The notes: generated by a model not told the origin, from the letters alone. Counted from the stretch's first letter, positions 1 through 6,036 are shown. The stretch is 6,363 bases of DNA from Desulfobacteraceae bacterium (GCA_022712835.1 JAFLJU010000698.1:1-6363), one strand, 5' to 3'. A program made the numbers and translations.

Positions 1-1
1 C

Positions 2-583
2 GGCGGTATTTTCCGTGAGAATATCAAGGGCGGAACAGAACTGGGTATGAAAGCCAAAGAATATATTGATAAAGGCGACCTGGTTCCCGATGAAATTACC
101 ATTCCCATGATTCTTGACCGGCTCAAAAAAGATGATTGCAAAAACGGATGGCTTTTAGACGGTTTTCCCCGGAACAAAGTCCAGGCTGAAAAACTTCATG
201 CATCCCTTGAAGAAGCCGGTATAAAACTGAGCTTTGTCATCGAGATTCTTCTTGACCGGGAGATTGCCAAGAACAGAATCATGGGCCGCAGACTATGTGC
301 AGACAACAATAACCATCCCAACAATATCTTTATTGACGCGATCAAACCCAATGGAGACAAGTGTCAAGTTTGCGGCGGTGCATTAAGCGCCCGGGATGAT
401 GACCAGGACGAAACTGCCATTGATAAACGTCATTCCATTTACTATGACGCAGATACTGGCACCCTGGCATCAGCCTATTACTACAGAGATCTTGCCAAAA
501 AAGAGACTTCCATCAAATATTTCACCCTTGCTGGTGAAAAAGACCTCAAATCTGTTACAGCAGAATTGATTTCCAATTTGTAG
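2..583 (+). CDS. adk: Adenylate kinase, 5'-truncated by window edge, metal-binding LID type
   Basis: Adenylate kinase interconverts ATP + AMP and 2 ADP in the cytoplasm. The reading frame is open from base 2, so the gene starts outside the window. About 30-35 N-terminal residues, including the P-loop, are missing and 193 codons are visible. Seen in order: the AMP-binding stretch (GIFRENIKGGTELG, then GDLVPDEIT), the DGFPRN motif with its catalytic Arg, and GRR at the LID entry. Next come LID metal ligands Cys (296-298), His (314-316), Cys (362-364) and Cys (371-373), spaced C-x5-H-x15-C-x2-C. After these come RDDDQDE and the KRHSIYY segment with the second set of catalytic Arg residues. The first in-frame Met at 47 lies inside the conserved AMP-binding region and is not the true start. 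The D. gigas enzyme is known for this same metal motif, which supports a deltaproteobacterial source. An intrinsic terminator follows, so adk ends its transcription unit. Confidence 0.96.
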   Translation, partial: GGIFRENIKGGTELGMKAKEYIDKGDLVPDEITIPMILDRLKKDDCKNGWLLDGFPRNKVQAEKLHASLEEAGIKLSFVIEILLDREIAKNRIMGRRLCADNNNHPNNIFIDAIKPNGDKCQVCGGALSARDDDQDETAIDKRHSIYYDADTGTLASAYYYRDLAKKETSIKYFTLAGEKDLKSVTAELISNL

Positions 584-614
584 GAAATATTTTAAGGGTA
601 GCGGTTGTAATCCG

Positions 615-636
615 CCCATGAAAATCCCATGAAATA
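615..636 (+). repeat. Two tandem copies of an 11-base unit after adk
   Basis: CCCATGAAAAT at 615-625 is followed directly by CCCATGAAATA at 626-636, in the short non-coding stretch between the adk stop and its terminator. The copies share CCCATGAAA. A small GC-rich inverted repeat (GCGG at 601-604 with CCGC at 612-615) sits just upstream. No function is evident, and chance duplication by slippage is the simplest reading. Confidence 0.4.
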
Positions 637-645
637 AAGTTGATC

Positions 646-691
646 AAAGCCATTTGACTTAAAGTGCTTATTTAGGGCAAATGGCTTTTTT
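646..691 (+). terminator. Rho-independent terminator of adk
   Basis: AAGCCATTTG (647-656) is perfectly complementary to CAAATGGCTT (678-687), with one more A-T pair (646/688). The loop is 21 bases and a run of six T (686-691) completes the 3' side. It sits 63 bases after the adk stop, separating adk from rpsU. Confidence 0.88.
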
Positions 692-693
692 AC

Positions 694-722
694 TTGCTTT
701 CATATCTTCCCTTTGCTATATG
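694..722 (+). promoter_or_regulatory. Possible promoter of rpsU
   Basis: A weak -35 (TTGCTT, 694-699) is followed after 17 bases by TATATG (717-722). The latter is preceded by TG at the extended -10 position (714-715). A promoter is expected here because a strong terminator lies just upstream. The predicted start near 729 gives a leader of about 45 bases. The hexamers match consensus only partly. Confidence 0.35.
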
Positions 723-738
723 ACTATTCATAAATAGT
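723..738 (+). other. Small inverted repeat in the rpsU leader region
   Basis: ACTATT (723-728) pairs with AATAGT (733-738) across a 4-base loop. It lies between the predicted rpsU -10 and the Shine-Dalgarno sequence. It is AT-rich and weak, and it might be an operator or leader hairpin. Nothing else supports a function. Confidence 0.3.
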
Positions 739-774
739 GAATATTTAAATCCACAATGAAAGGGGCGATGCCTT

Positions 775-984
775 TTGAAAGAAATTATGGTCACGGTTAT
801 TGACAACGATGTTGAAAAAGCCTTGAGAATATTGAAGAAAAAAATCCAGAATGATGGACTTTTCAAACGTCTCAAAGTTATTAAAACATATGAGAAACCT
901 TGTCAATTCAGACGACGTAAAATGAGAGAAGCAATAAGAAGACAAAGAATTGCAGCCTCAAGAACACGCAGAAAGCGGAGTTAA
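775..984 (+). CDS. rpsU: 30S ribosomal protein S21
   Basis: S21 is a small basic protein of the 30S platform near the 3' end of 16S rRNA and helps initiation. The product is 69 residues, normal for the family. It shows the conserved N-terminal segment VTVIDNDVEKALRILKKK, then GLFKRLK and YEKP, and ends in an Arg/Lys-rich tail. I chose the TTG at 775 because AGGGG (761-765) lies 9 bases upstream. The in-frame ATG at 787 is the alternative, would remove four residues (MKEI) and has only the weaker GAAAG before it. After YEKP the protein reads CQFRRRK where relatives often have Ser-Val, a mild oddity. The gene is bounded by terminators on both sides, consistent with a monocistronic, strongly expressed gene. 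Confidence 0.95.
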   Translation: MKEIMVTVIDNDVEKALRILKKKIQNDGLFKRLKVIKTYEKPCQFRRRKMREAIRRQRIAASRTRRKRS

Positions 985-997
985 ACCGTTAAATTCT

Positions 998-1042
998 ACC
1001 CGGCATATTTGATAATCTATTAAGTATGCCGGGTTTTTTTTA
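998..1042 (+). terminator. Rho-independent terminator of rpsU
   Basis: ACCCGGCATA (998-1007) is perfectly complementary to TATGCCGGGT (1025-1034). The loop is 17 bases and the T-run extends from 1034 to about 1041. It begins 13 bases after the rpsU stop and ends 13 bases before the likely folC start codon. Any folC message made from the rpsU promoter must therefore read through it. Confidence 0.93.
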
Positions 1043-1054
1043 TTGTTGAAAAAA

Positions 1055-2371
1055 ATGGCAAAAACATCTTACCAAGACTGTCTTGATACAATCTTTAAGC
1101 TTGGGCGATTCGGCATCAAGCTTGAGTTAGATACCATTTTAGACATTCTAAAATCCCTAAACAATCCCCAGAAAGATTATCATTGCATCCATGTTGCTGG
1201 CACCAATGGCAAAGGGTCTACGGCTACCTATATTGAATCCATACTGCGAAAAGCCGGGTTCAAAACAGGCATTTACACATCCCCCCATCTGGTAAGGTTC
1301 AACGAAAGAATCTGTGTCAACGGAGAACCGATATCCGATGCAAAAGTGGTGGAAGCCTATGAGGCGGTCAATGCCGCTGACCTCGGAAAAAGAAAGGCTA
1401 CCTTTTTTGAAATCAATACCGCCATGGCCTTTTATCATTTCTCCAGGGAAAAGATAGACTGGGCCATAATTGAAACCGGCATGGGCGGAAGATTTGACGC
1501 CACAAATGTGATTCATCCCGTGGTCAGCGTAATCACAAATTTATCCATCGAGCACACCGATTATCTTGGACACACCATTAAAGCTCTGGCAAAGGAAAAA
1601 GGCGGAATCATCAAAGCAAAGACACCGGTGGTAACATGTGTATCCCAGCCATCCGGCCTTAGGGTTATCAAACAGATAGCCAAGGAAAAGTGCGCCCCTC
1701 TTTTTCAGTTTAAGCATGATTTTTCAATCAGAAAAAACTCCAAAAAAGCCACCTATCTTTACCGGGGGCTCCACCAGACCTATCGAGACATTTTAAAACC
1801 CCTGCCCGGAGATCACCAGAAAGAAAACTTAAGCCTGGCCCTGGCAGCCTGTGAACTTGTTTTTACCAAATTCAAAAAAAAAGATCCCCGGTATACATTG
1901 TCCCCTAGGCTTGTCACTGAAGGGCTTGCTATTACAAAATGGCCTGGAAGGTTAGAGGTTATAATGGAAAAACCTTTAGTGATACTGGATGGCGCACACA
2001 ATCTCAAGGCAGCCAAGTTATTGAGCAAATATTTAGGCCAAACCCTGTCCGATAAAAAACTCACCCTTGTGGTGGGAATCCTGGATGACAAACCTTTTGA
2101 AGAAATGCTCAAATATCTTGTTCCCTGTGCCCAAAGAATCATTGTTACCAAGGCCAAAATTGACAGAAGCCTGGAAACTGCTGTATTAAAATCGGCAATT
2201 GAAAAGATTATAGACAAAAAAAATGAAATTATAATTGAGGTTATAGAGGATGTACAAACCGCTGTAACCCATGCGATATCAACTTCTTCTGACAATGATG
2301 CCGTCTGTATCGCGGGGTCTTTATACGTGGCAGGAGAAGCAAAGGCTAAATTTAATGTGGATTTTATTTGA
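1055..2371 (+). CDS. folC: Bifunctional folylpolyglutamate synthase / dihydrofolate synthase
   Basis: FolC adds glutamate to dihydropteroate and to reduced folates using ATP. The 438-residue product shows the Mur-ligase-type ATPase order: VAGTNGKGST P-loop (47-56), TSPHL (75-79), a Glu followed by GGRFDATN (140, 144-151), EHTDYLG (166-172), KEKGGIIK near the expected carbamylated Lys (180-187), PGDHQKEN (251-258), WPGRLE (296-301), DGAHN (312-316) and GSLYVAGE (421-428). Length is normal. The frame also allows a TTG at 1043, but that lies at the end of the upstream terminator's T-tract. The ATG at 1055 is preferred because its product begins near the conserved SYQDCLD helix. No good Shine-Dalgarno is visible. 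No room exists for a full promoter between terminator and start, so expression probably comes from read-through or from a promoter inside rpsU. The 3' end overlaps the tRNA promoter. Confidence 0.94.
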   Translation: MAKTSYQDCLDTIFKLGRFGIKLELDTILDILKSLNNPQKDYHCIHVAGTNGKGSTATYIESILRKAGFKTGIYTSPHLVRFNERICVNGEPISDAKVVEAYEAVNAADLGKRKATFFEINTAMAFYHFSREKIDWAIIETGMGGRFDATNVIHPVVSVITNLSIEHTDYLGHTIKALAKEKGGIIKAKTPVVTCVSQPSGLRVIKQIAKEKCAPLFQFKHDFSIRKNSKKATYLYRGLHQTYRDILKPLPGDHQKENLSLALAACELVFTKFKKKDPRYTLSPRLVTEGLAITKWPGRLEVIMEKPLVILDGAHNLKAAKLLSKYLGQTLSDKKLTLVVGILDDKPFEEMLKYLVPCAQRIIVTKAKIDRSLETAVLKSAIEKIIDKKNEIIIEVIEDVQTAVTHAISTSSDNDAVCIAGSLYVAGEAKAKFNVDFI

Positions 2372-2376
2372 TAACG

Positions 2377-2385
2377 TGGTATAAA
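2377..2385 (+). promoter_or_regulatory. Extended -10 promoter for tRNA-Arg
   Basis: TGGTATAAA (2377-2385) matches the extended -10 pattern TGnTATAAT in all but the last base. It lies 16 bases before the mature tRNA 5' end, giving a start site near 2392 and a very short 5' leader. No good -35 is present (GTGGAT at 2357-2362), as is common for extended -10 promoters. It starts 5 bases after the folC stop. Confidence 0.55.
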
Positions 2386-2401
2386 AGCATTTGGATTTTG
2401 T

Positions 2402-2477
2402 GCGCCCGTAGCCCAGTGGATAAGGCGTCAGCCTCCGAAGCTGAAGATCGCTGGTTCGATTCCAGCCGGGCGCACCA
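2402..2477 (+). tRNA. tRNA-Arg, anticodon CCG
   Basis: A full cloverleaf can be drawn. The acceptor is GCGCCCG (2402-2408) with CGGGCGC (2467-2473). The D arm lies at 2411-2426. The anticodon stem TCAGC/GCTGA (2428-2432, 2440-2444) holds a 7-base loop with anticodon CCG at 2435-2437. A 5-base variable loop follows. The T stem GCTGG/CCAGC encloses TTCGATT (2455-2461). The discriminator is A at 2474 and CCA is encoded (2475-2477). It reads CGG arginine codons. It lies in the same direction as folC upstream and the glycosyltransferase downstream, 30 and 12 bases away, with no terminator on either side. tRNA-Arg 3' ends are common integration sites, but no second copy of this 3' end was noticed in the window, so no island is claimed. 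Confidence 0.97.
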
Positions 2478-2489
2478 TCTATATTCTAT

Positions 2490-3725
2490 ATGAAATCATC
2501 CCTCAAAATAGGTATTTTAAGTTACCGAAGCAACCCCCATTGCGGCGGCCAGGGTGTTTATGTCCGACACCTGACCCACGCCCTTTCCGACCTGGGGCAC
2601 CAAGTCGAGGTCATTGCAGGCCCGCCTGATCCCCAGCTTAACGGAAGCGGCACCCTGACCATGCTGAAAACCCTTGATCTATACAATCCAGACAATCCAT
2701 TTCGAACACCTGAGATGGAAGAACTCAAAGACCCCATAAATCTGTTAGAATGGCTGGACGTTTCTGCCATGGGGTACCCGGAGCCCATGACCTTTGGCCT
2801 GCGGGTAAACCGGCATTTAAAAGGGAATGAGAACAAGTTCGATATCATCCATGACAATCAATGCCTGTCCTATGGCCTGCTCTCCCTGCAAAGGAAAGTC
2901 CCGGTAACGGCCACCATCCACCATCCCATGACCGTGGACAGGAGGCTTGCCATCCAGAGCACCCGGTCTTATATCAAAAAACTCAAAGCTATCCGGTGGT
3001 ATTCATTTATCGGCATGCAAAAACAGGTGGCCAGAAGACTTAAGACTATTATTACCGTCTCGGACAGCTCCAAAATAGATATTTCAAAGGAATTTAGGGT
3101 TCCTGAATCAAAATTTACAACCATACCCAACGGGATTGATACCAACCATTTTTATCCCCTGGACCATATCCGGAAAATTCCCGGCCGACTCATTGTAACC
3201 AATAGTGCGGACACCCCCTTAAAGGGCTTATACCATTTATTGTTTGCCCTGAAAAATGTCTTAAAAACCCATCGAGTCAGCCTGACCGTTATTGGAACTC
3301 CCAAAAAAGATGGCGGAATTGAAAAGCTGGTTAAGAAACTCGATCTGGGCCGTCATATTGAATTTACCGGGCGCATCGACCATGATCGATTTGTAAGGGA
3401 GTATGCAAAGGCCAGTATTGCAGTGGTTCCCTCCCTCTACGAAGGATTTGGTTTGCCCGTGGGAGAAGCCATGGCTTGTAGGATACCGGTGATTTGCACC
3501 ACCGGTGGTGCGCTTCCGGAGGTGGCAGGAAATGCTGCCAAGCTGGTTCCACCCGGAAATGCCCCGGCGCTTGAAAAAGCCATTATCGAGCTGCTGGAAG
3601 ATCCAGCCCAGCGTGAATTACTTGCCCAAAAAGGGTATGACCGGGTAATGTCAGAATTTACCTGGGAAAAAACAGCCGTTAAGACGGCAGATGCCTATAG
3701 AAAGATTATCCATGCTTACCATTGA
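2490..3725 (+). CDS. GT4-family glycosyltransferase (GT-B fold)
   Basis: This is a 411-residue cytoplasmic, probably membrane-associated retaining glycosyltransferase that would move a sugar from a nucleotide-sugar to an unknown acceptor. The N-terminal acceptor domain has the GGQGVYVRHLTHAL loop (19-32). The linker shows HHP (144-146) and TVSDSS (189-194). The C-terminal donor domain has PNGID (213-217), PLKGLYHLL (243-251), GRIDHDRF (295-301) and SLYEGFGLPVGEAMA (315-329). The last contains the E-x7-E donor site (Glu318, Glu326), followed by TTGGALPEVAG. There is no signal peptide or obvious membrane helix. The ATG at 2490 has no recognisable Shine-Dalgarno and lies 12 bases after the tRNA CCA. 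The next gene starts inside its 3' end, so the two are translationally coupled. The sequence alone cannot name the acceptor; LPS, exopolysaccharide or glycolipid are all possible. Confidence 0.9.
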   Translation: MKSSLKIGILSYRSNPHCGGQGVYVRHLTHALSDLGHQVEVIAGPPDPQLNGSGTLTMLKTLDLYNPDNPFRTPEMEELKDPINLLEWLDVSAMGYPEPMTFGLRVNRHLKGNENKFDIIHDNQCLSYGLLSLQRKVPVTATIHHPMTVDRRLAIQSTRSYIKKLKAIRWYSFIGMQKQVARRLKTIITVSDSSKIDISKEFRVPESKFTTIPNGIDTNHFYPLDHIRKIPGRLIVTNSADTPLKGLYHLLFALKNVLKTHRVSLTVIGTPKKDGGIEKLVKKLDLGRHIEFTGRIDHDRFVREYAKASIAVVPSLYEGFGLPVGEAMACRIPVICTTGGALPEVAGNAAKLVPPGNAPALEKAIIELLEDPAQRELLAQKGYDRVMSEFTWEKTAVKTADAYRKIIHAYH

Positions 3726-4431
3726 TTTTAACCGGCTTGATATCCATCCCTTTGACCGGATCCTGGATATTGGCTGCGGAGAAGGTCGCCATACCATTCG
3801 GGCTGCCCAGGAACGTGATACCATCTGCACCGGGGCTGATTTCGGCTTTGACAATCTGGTTCAAACCCGGGATAAACTGACATTCCACGATGAGATAAAA
3901 GATCTGGCCTGTAAGGATTGGAATCTTGCCACCATGGATATCACCGCCCTCCCCTTTAAGGACAACAGCTTTGACTCTGTCATCTGCTCGGAAGTGCTGG
4001 AACACATACCAGATGATGCCACGGCCATAGCAGAATTAGTCAGGATCGTGCGCCCAGGTAAAATTCTGGCAGTGAGTGTCCCCAGAGCCTGGCCGGAAAA
4101 GATCTGCTGGTTTCTTTCCGATGAATATCTCAATGCCAACATGGGCCATGTCAGAATCTACAAAAAAAAGGCATTGATTCAGCAAATACAAGCCCTTGGA
4201 CCCAGTTTTTTGGGATCCCATTTTTCCCACAGCATCCATGCCCCCTATTGGTGGCTGAAATGCCTGGTGGGGCCCAACCGCACCGATTCGTTCCTTGTAA
4301 ACCTGTACCACAGGATTCTGGTTTGGGATCTGATGAAACAACCAAAAATCACCGCCTTTGTGGACAAGCTGTTCAATCCGATTTTAGGAAAAAGCATCGT
4401 GCTATATTTTAAAAAGCCTTTGAATCATTAA
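3712..4431 (+). CDS. Class I SAM-dependent methyltransferase (Methyltransf_11-like)
   Basis: The 239-residue product carries the AdoMet-binding Rossmann signature: motif I DIGCGEGRHT (19-28), the acidic residue after strand 2 (GADFGFDNL, 41-49), DITALPFKD (76-84), SEVLEHIPDD (93-102) and the VRPGK...SVPR turn (113-125). This makes it an O-, C- or N-methyltransferase of a small molecule or glycan; the acceptor cannot be read. I chose ATG 3712 because the product then begins directly with the conserved helix before motif I. ATG 3691, in frame, would add seven residues (MPIERLS) without extra conserved sequence. The gene overlaps the glycosyltransferase by 14 bases (3712-3725), which implies coupled translation and a shared pathway such as methylating the sugar or lipid it makes. 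The C-terminal part (about 170-239) has several Trp and Tyr residues and may form the substrate cap. Confidence 0.87.
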   Translation: MLTIDFNRLDIHPFDRILDIGCGEGRHTIRAAQERDTICTGADFGFDNLVQTRDKLTFHDEIKDLACKDWNLATMDITALPFKDNSFDSVICSEVLEHIPDDATAIAELVRIVRPGKILAVSVPRAWPEKICWFLSDEYLNANMGHVRIYKKKALIQQIQALGPSFLGSHFSHSIHAPYWWLKCLVGPNRTDSFLVNLYHRILVWDLMKQPKITAFVDKLFNPILGKSIVLYFKKPLNH

Positions 4432-4443
4432 TTTCTCCCTCTT

Positions 4444-4471
4444 GGGTTATCCAGGATACTGGAAATAACCC
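4444..4471 (+). other. Stem-loop after the methyltransferase gene
   Basis: GGGTTAT (4444-4450) pairs with ATAACCC (4465-4471). An inner CCAG/CTGG stem (4451-4454, 4459-4462) closes a GATA tetraloop, with a two-A bulge on the 3' side. It begins 13 bases after the methyltransferase stop. It lacks a T-run on either strand, so it is not a classical terminator. It may protect the 3' end or work with Rho. Confidence 0.6.
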
Positions 4472-4478
4472 GAAAAAG

Positions 4479-4487
4479 TGTTATAGT
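4479..4487 (+). promoter_or_regulatory. Extended -10 promoter for the ChaN-like gene
   Basis: TGTTATAGT (4479-4487) fits TGnTATAAT with one mismatch. It lies just after the stem-loop and about 50 bases before the start codon, predicting a leader of about 43 bases. No good -35 is seen at the expected distance (CTGGAA at 4459-4464, part of the stem-loop). Confidence 0.45.
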
Positions 4488-4522
4488 GTCTTCAATATTT
4501 AATTTTACCATTATTTTATCCT

Positions 4523-4530
4523 GGTGAGGA
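4523..4530 (+). promoter_or_regulatory. Ribosome binding site of the ChaN-like gene
   Basis: GGTGAGGA lies 6 bases before the ATG at 4537 and fixes this start. It is one of the few clear Shine-Dalgarno sequences in the window. Confidence 0.7.
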
Positions 4531-4536
4531 CACCCC

Positions 4537-5559
4537 ATGACACGCATTTTTTTAACGGCACTACTATTATTGACCCCCATGATATTCTCTTGCGCCACAA
4601 TCCCCAAAATCCAGCGGCAAGATCCATTGATTGATAAAATCATCCATAGTAAAACCCAAGCCCCCTCTTCTTTCAATCACCTGATGGATACAATTTCAGA
4701 CATAGAGGTGATTTATTTATCTGAAAAACATGACAACCCTATGCATCATGCCATCCAGCATAGAATCATCCAGGATCTTATTGAACGCAAAAAATTTCCC
4801 ATTCTCGGGTTTGAATTTTTCTCCATGGATGATACCCCCCTATTGCTGAACTTTGCCGACTCAGGCAAAGCTGCCCACTCCCCGAAAATGGAAAAAGCCA
4901 TTGAAAAGCAAATTCGCACAAAATTGGATTGGGATTCCCAATCCAATACCATGTGGGCATATTACTATGACCTTTTCAAACTTGCCAAGAAGAATCAGCT
5001 GCTGATTTCAGGCCTTGACCTGTCCGGTTCACAGAAACGCAGAATCACCCGAAAAGGATTGGAAGGGGTTTCGAATATCGAAAGAAAATTGATTTTTTCA
5101 TCCCGATTTTCCAATGCACCCTATGAAGCTTACATGAAATCCATGTTCAAATCAGTTCATTGCGGCATGGGAAATGATAGAATGACATCCCGGCTCTATG
5201 ATACCTGGCTTTCAAGAAATGATAAAATGGCGCTGTCCATATCACAATTATATGAGAAGGATCACCAAGGGCCTATTGTGGTCATAATTGGTGGCGGTCA
5301 CACAGAATATGGACTGGGTGTCATGGACAGGGTAAAGGCCATGAATCCGGATATTTCCCAGGTAAACATTGCCCTGACCGAAATAACGATAGCCCCCTCC
5401 GATCTTGGGGAGTATCTGCAGCCACTTGAGCTGGAAGGGTTTGAGCCAGTGCTGCCCGCAAATTTTCTCTGGTTTACCCAGCGAGTGTCTTACAAGAACC
5501 CCTGTGAAGAATTTAAAGCTTCCTTTAAATCTTTAAAAAAAATGAACCAAAAAGAATAA
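4537..5559 (+). CDS. ChaN-like (haem-binding uptake family) lipoprotein
   Basis: The 340-residue product is predicted to be an exported lipoprotein. The N-terminus has an Arg, a hydrophobic run (4-17) and the lipobox I-F-S-C with lipidated Cys19. The mature part resembles the ChaN/DUF399 family, known from a Campylobacter haem-binding lipoprotein. It shows VIYLSEKHDNPMHHAIQ (58-74; family form is close to LGE-x-H-D...H..Q), GFEFF (91-95), MWAYYYDLFKLA (139-150), a SRNDKMA block (226-232) and GGGHTEYGLGVMDRV (252-266). The C-terminal 70 residues are less typical and end in a Lys-rich tail. One oddity is LSEKH, where relatives usually have Gly after Leu. There is no iron or haem transport gene beside it, so a role in haem or iron handling rests on family membership only. 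The exact reaction or ligand is unknown. It has its own promoter and ribosome binding site and converges on the hemerythrin gene. Confidence 0.85.
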   Translation: MTRIFLTALLLLTPMIFSCATIPKIQRQDPLIDKIIHSKTQAPSSFNHLMDTISDIEVIYLSEKHDNPMHHAIQHRIIQDLIERKKFPILGFEFFSMDDTPLLLNFADSGKAAHSPKMEKAIEKQIRTKLDWDSQSNTMWAYYYDLFKLAKKNQLLISGLDLSGSQKRRITRKGLEGVSNIERKLIFSSRFSNAPYEAYMKSMFKSVHCGMGNDRMTSRLYDTWLSRNDKMALSISQLYEKDHQGPIVVIIGGGHTEYGLGVMDRVKAMNPDISQVNIALTEITIAPSDLGEYLQPLELEGFEPVLPANFLWFTQRVSYKNPCEEFKASFKSLKKMNQKE

Positions 5560-5600
5560 ACCCGGATTTAAAATTTTAAATTATTTTAACAGGGTTTTAA
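5558..5600. terminator. Probable bidirectional terminator between convergent genes
   Basis: AAACCC (5558-5563) pairs with GGGTTT (5592-5597). Inside lies a perfect 16-base AT palindrome, ATTTAAAATTTTAAAT (5566-5581). U-rich sequence follows on the plus strand (TTTTAATTTT from 5595), and TTTATTCTTTTT follows on the minus strand. The two convergent stop codons are only 21 bases apart, so both messages would end here. The stem is weak and AT-rich, and its loop is large. Confidence 0.5.
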
Positions 5601-5982
5601 TTTTCTGGTCTTCCGTCAGGATATGGTTTACCAGCCAATTTTCAACAGTTTTAATAATCTCTGAATTTAAAACATGGATTCCCTGGTGGGTATCCAGAAT
5701 AACTTTTTCAATTTTCCCCCGAAACACATTATGCAATAATTTATGGGAATCTAATTGATCAAACCCGATACTCTCCATGAGATTTTCTTCGAAGGAAAAA
5801 TGATATTCACTATAGGCCTTCATTTCTGCCAAAGCATCCACACCGCTTGATCGGAACAAGGTTTCATCGGAGCTCATCATCTTTTCATGGGCTGTATTAT
5901 AAATTTCGATCCATTTTTTATGCTGATCATCGATCTCTTTATTTCCCACACTAAATTTTTCTGTCCATTGAATTAATCCCAT
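5581..5982 (-). CDS. Bacteriohemerythrin (single-domain, O2-binding di-iron protein)
   Basis: The 133-residue cytoplasmic four-helix protein binds O2 at a non-haem di-iron centre. All seven expected ligands are present with canonical spacing: His21 (DDQH), His61 and Glu65 (H-x3-E in YHFSFEEN), His80 and His84 (H-x3-H), and His120 and Asp125 (H-x4-D in NHILTED). The N-terminal IQWTEKFSVGNKEIDDQH is typical of stand-alone bacterial hemerythrins. The ATG at 5982 is preferred because AAGGAG (minus strand, 5995-5990) lies 7 bases upstream. A longer frame from 6018 would translate through this site and add 12 unconserved residues. There is no fused signalling domain, so O2 storage, delivery or scavenging is more likely than direct sensing. 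In anaerobes such proteins are linked to oxygen defence or microaerobic respiration; nothing nearby narrows this down. Confidence 0.94.
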   Translation of the reverse strand: MGLIQWTEKFSVGNKEIDDQHKKWIEIYNTAHEKMMSSDETLFRSSGVDALAEMKAYSEYHFSFEENLMESIGFDQLDSHKLLHNVFRGKIEKVILDTHQGIHVLNSEIIKTVENWLVNHILTEDQKIKTLLK

Positions 5983-5989
5983 CTCATCT

Positions 5990-5995
5990 CTCCTT
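5990..5995 (-). promoter_or_regulatory. Ribosome binding site deciding the hemerythrin start
   Basis: On the minus strand AAGGAG lies 7 bases before the ATG at 5982. It rules in favour of this start over the upstream in-frame ATG at 6018. Confidence 0.8.
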
Positions 5996-6014
5996 GGTTT
6001 TACGAAAAGGAACG

Positions 6015-6036
6015 GCATAATTATTAATTTTTATGC
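6015..6036. other. Inverted repeat over the predicted hemerythrin -10
   Basis: GCATAA (6015-6020) and TTATGC (6031-6036) form a 6-base inverted repeat with a 10-base AT-rich spacer. It overlaps the predicted -10 and start site of the hemerythrin promoter, a typical place for a repressor operator. The arms are short, so chance is possible. Confidence 0.35.

Noticed and set aside
598..617. tRNA-like anticodon arm (GCGG TTGTAAT CCGC) after adk
   Set aside because: No acceptor, D or T arms can be drawn around it, so it is only a small hairpin.
1157..1516. Minus-strand open frame of 119 codons inside folC
   Set aside because: It lies opposite the P-loop and GGRFDATN region of folC, so it is a shadow of real coding sequence.
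1813..2295. Long open frame on the minus strand inside folC (160 codons)
   Set aside because: It is the antisense of well-conserved FolC motifs, has no ribosome binding site and no recognisable protein features.
2402..2477. tRNA-Arg as the attachment site of an integrated island
   Set aside because: No integrase gene and no direct repeat of the tRNA 3' end were found, and the downstream genes look similar in base use to their neighbours.
3861..4341. Several minus-strand open frames inside the methyltransferase
   Set aside because: They overlap one another and the conserved AdoMet-binding motifs on the plus strand, with no supporting signals.
4537..5982. ChaN-like and hemerythrin genes as an iron/oxygen operon
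   Set aside because: The genes are convergent with a probable terminator between them, so they cannot share a message. Only a loose theme remains.
5983..6018. Longer hemerythrin N-terminus starting at ATG 6018
   Set aside because: The extension would run through the good AAGGAG site, and its 12 residues do not resemble hemerythrin N-termini.
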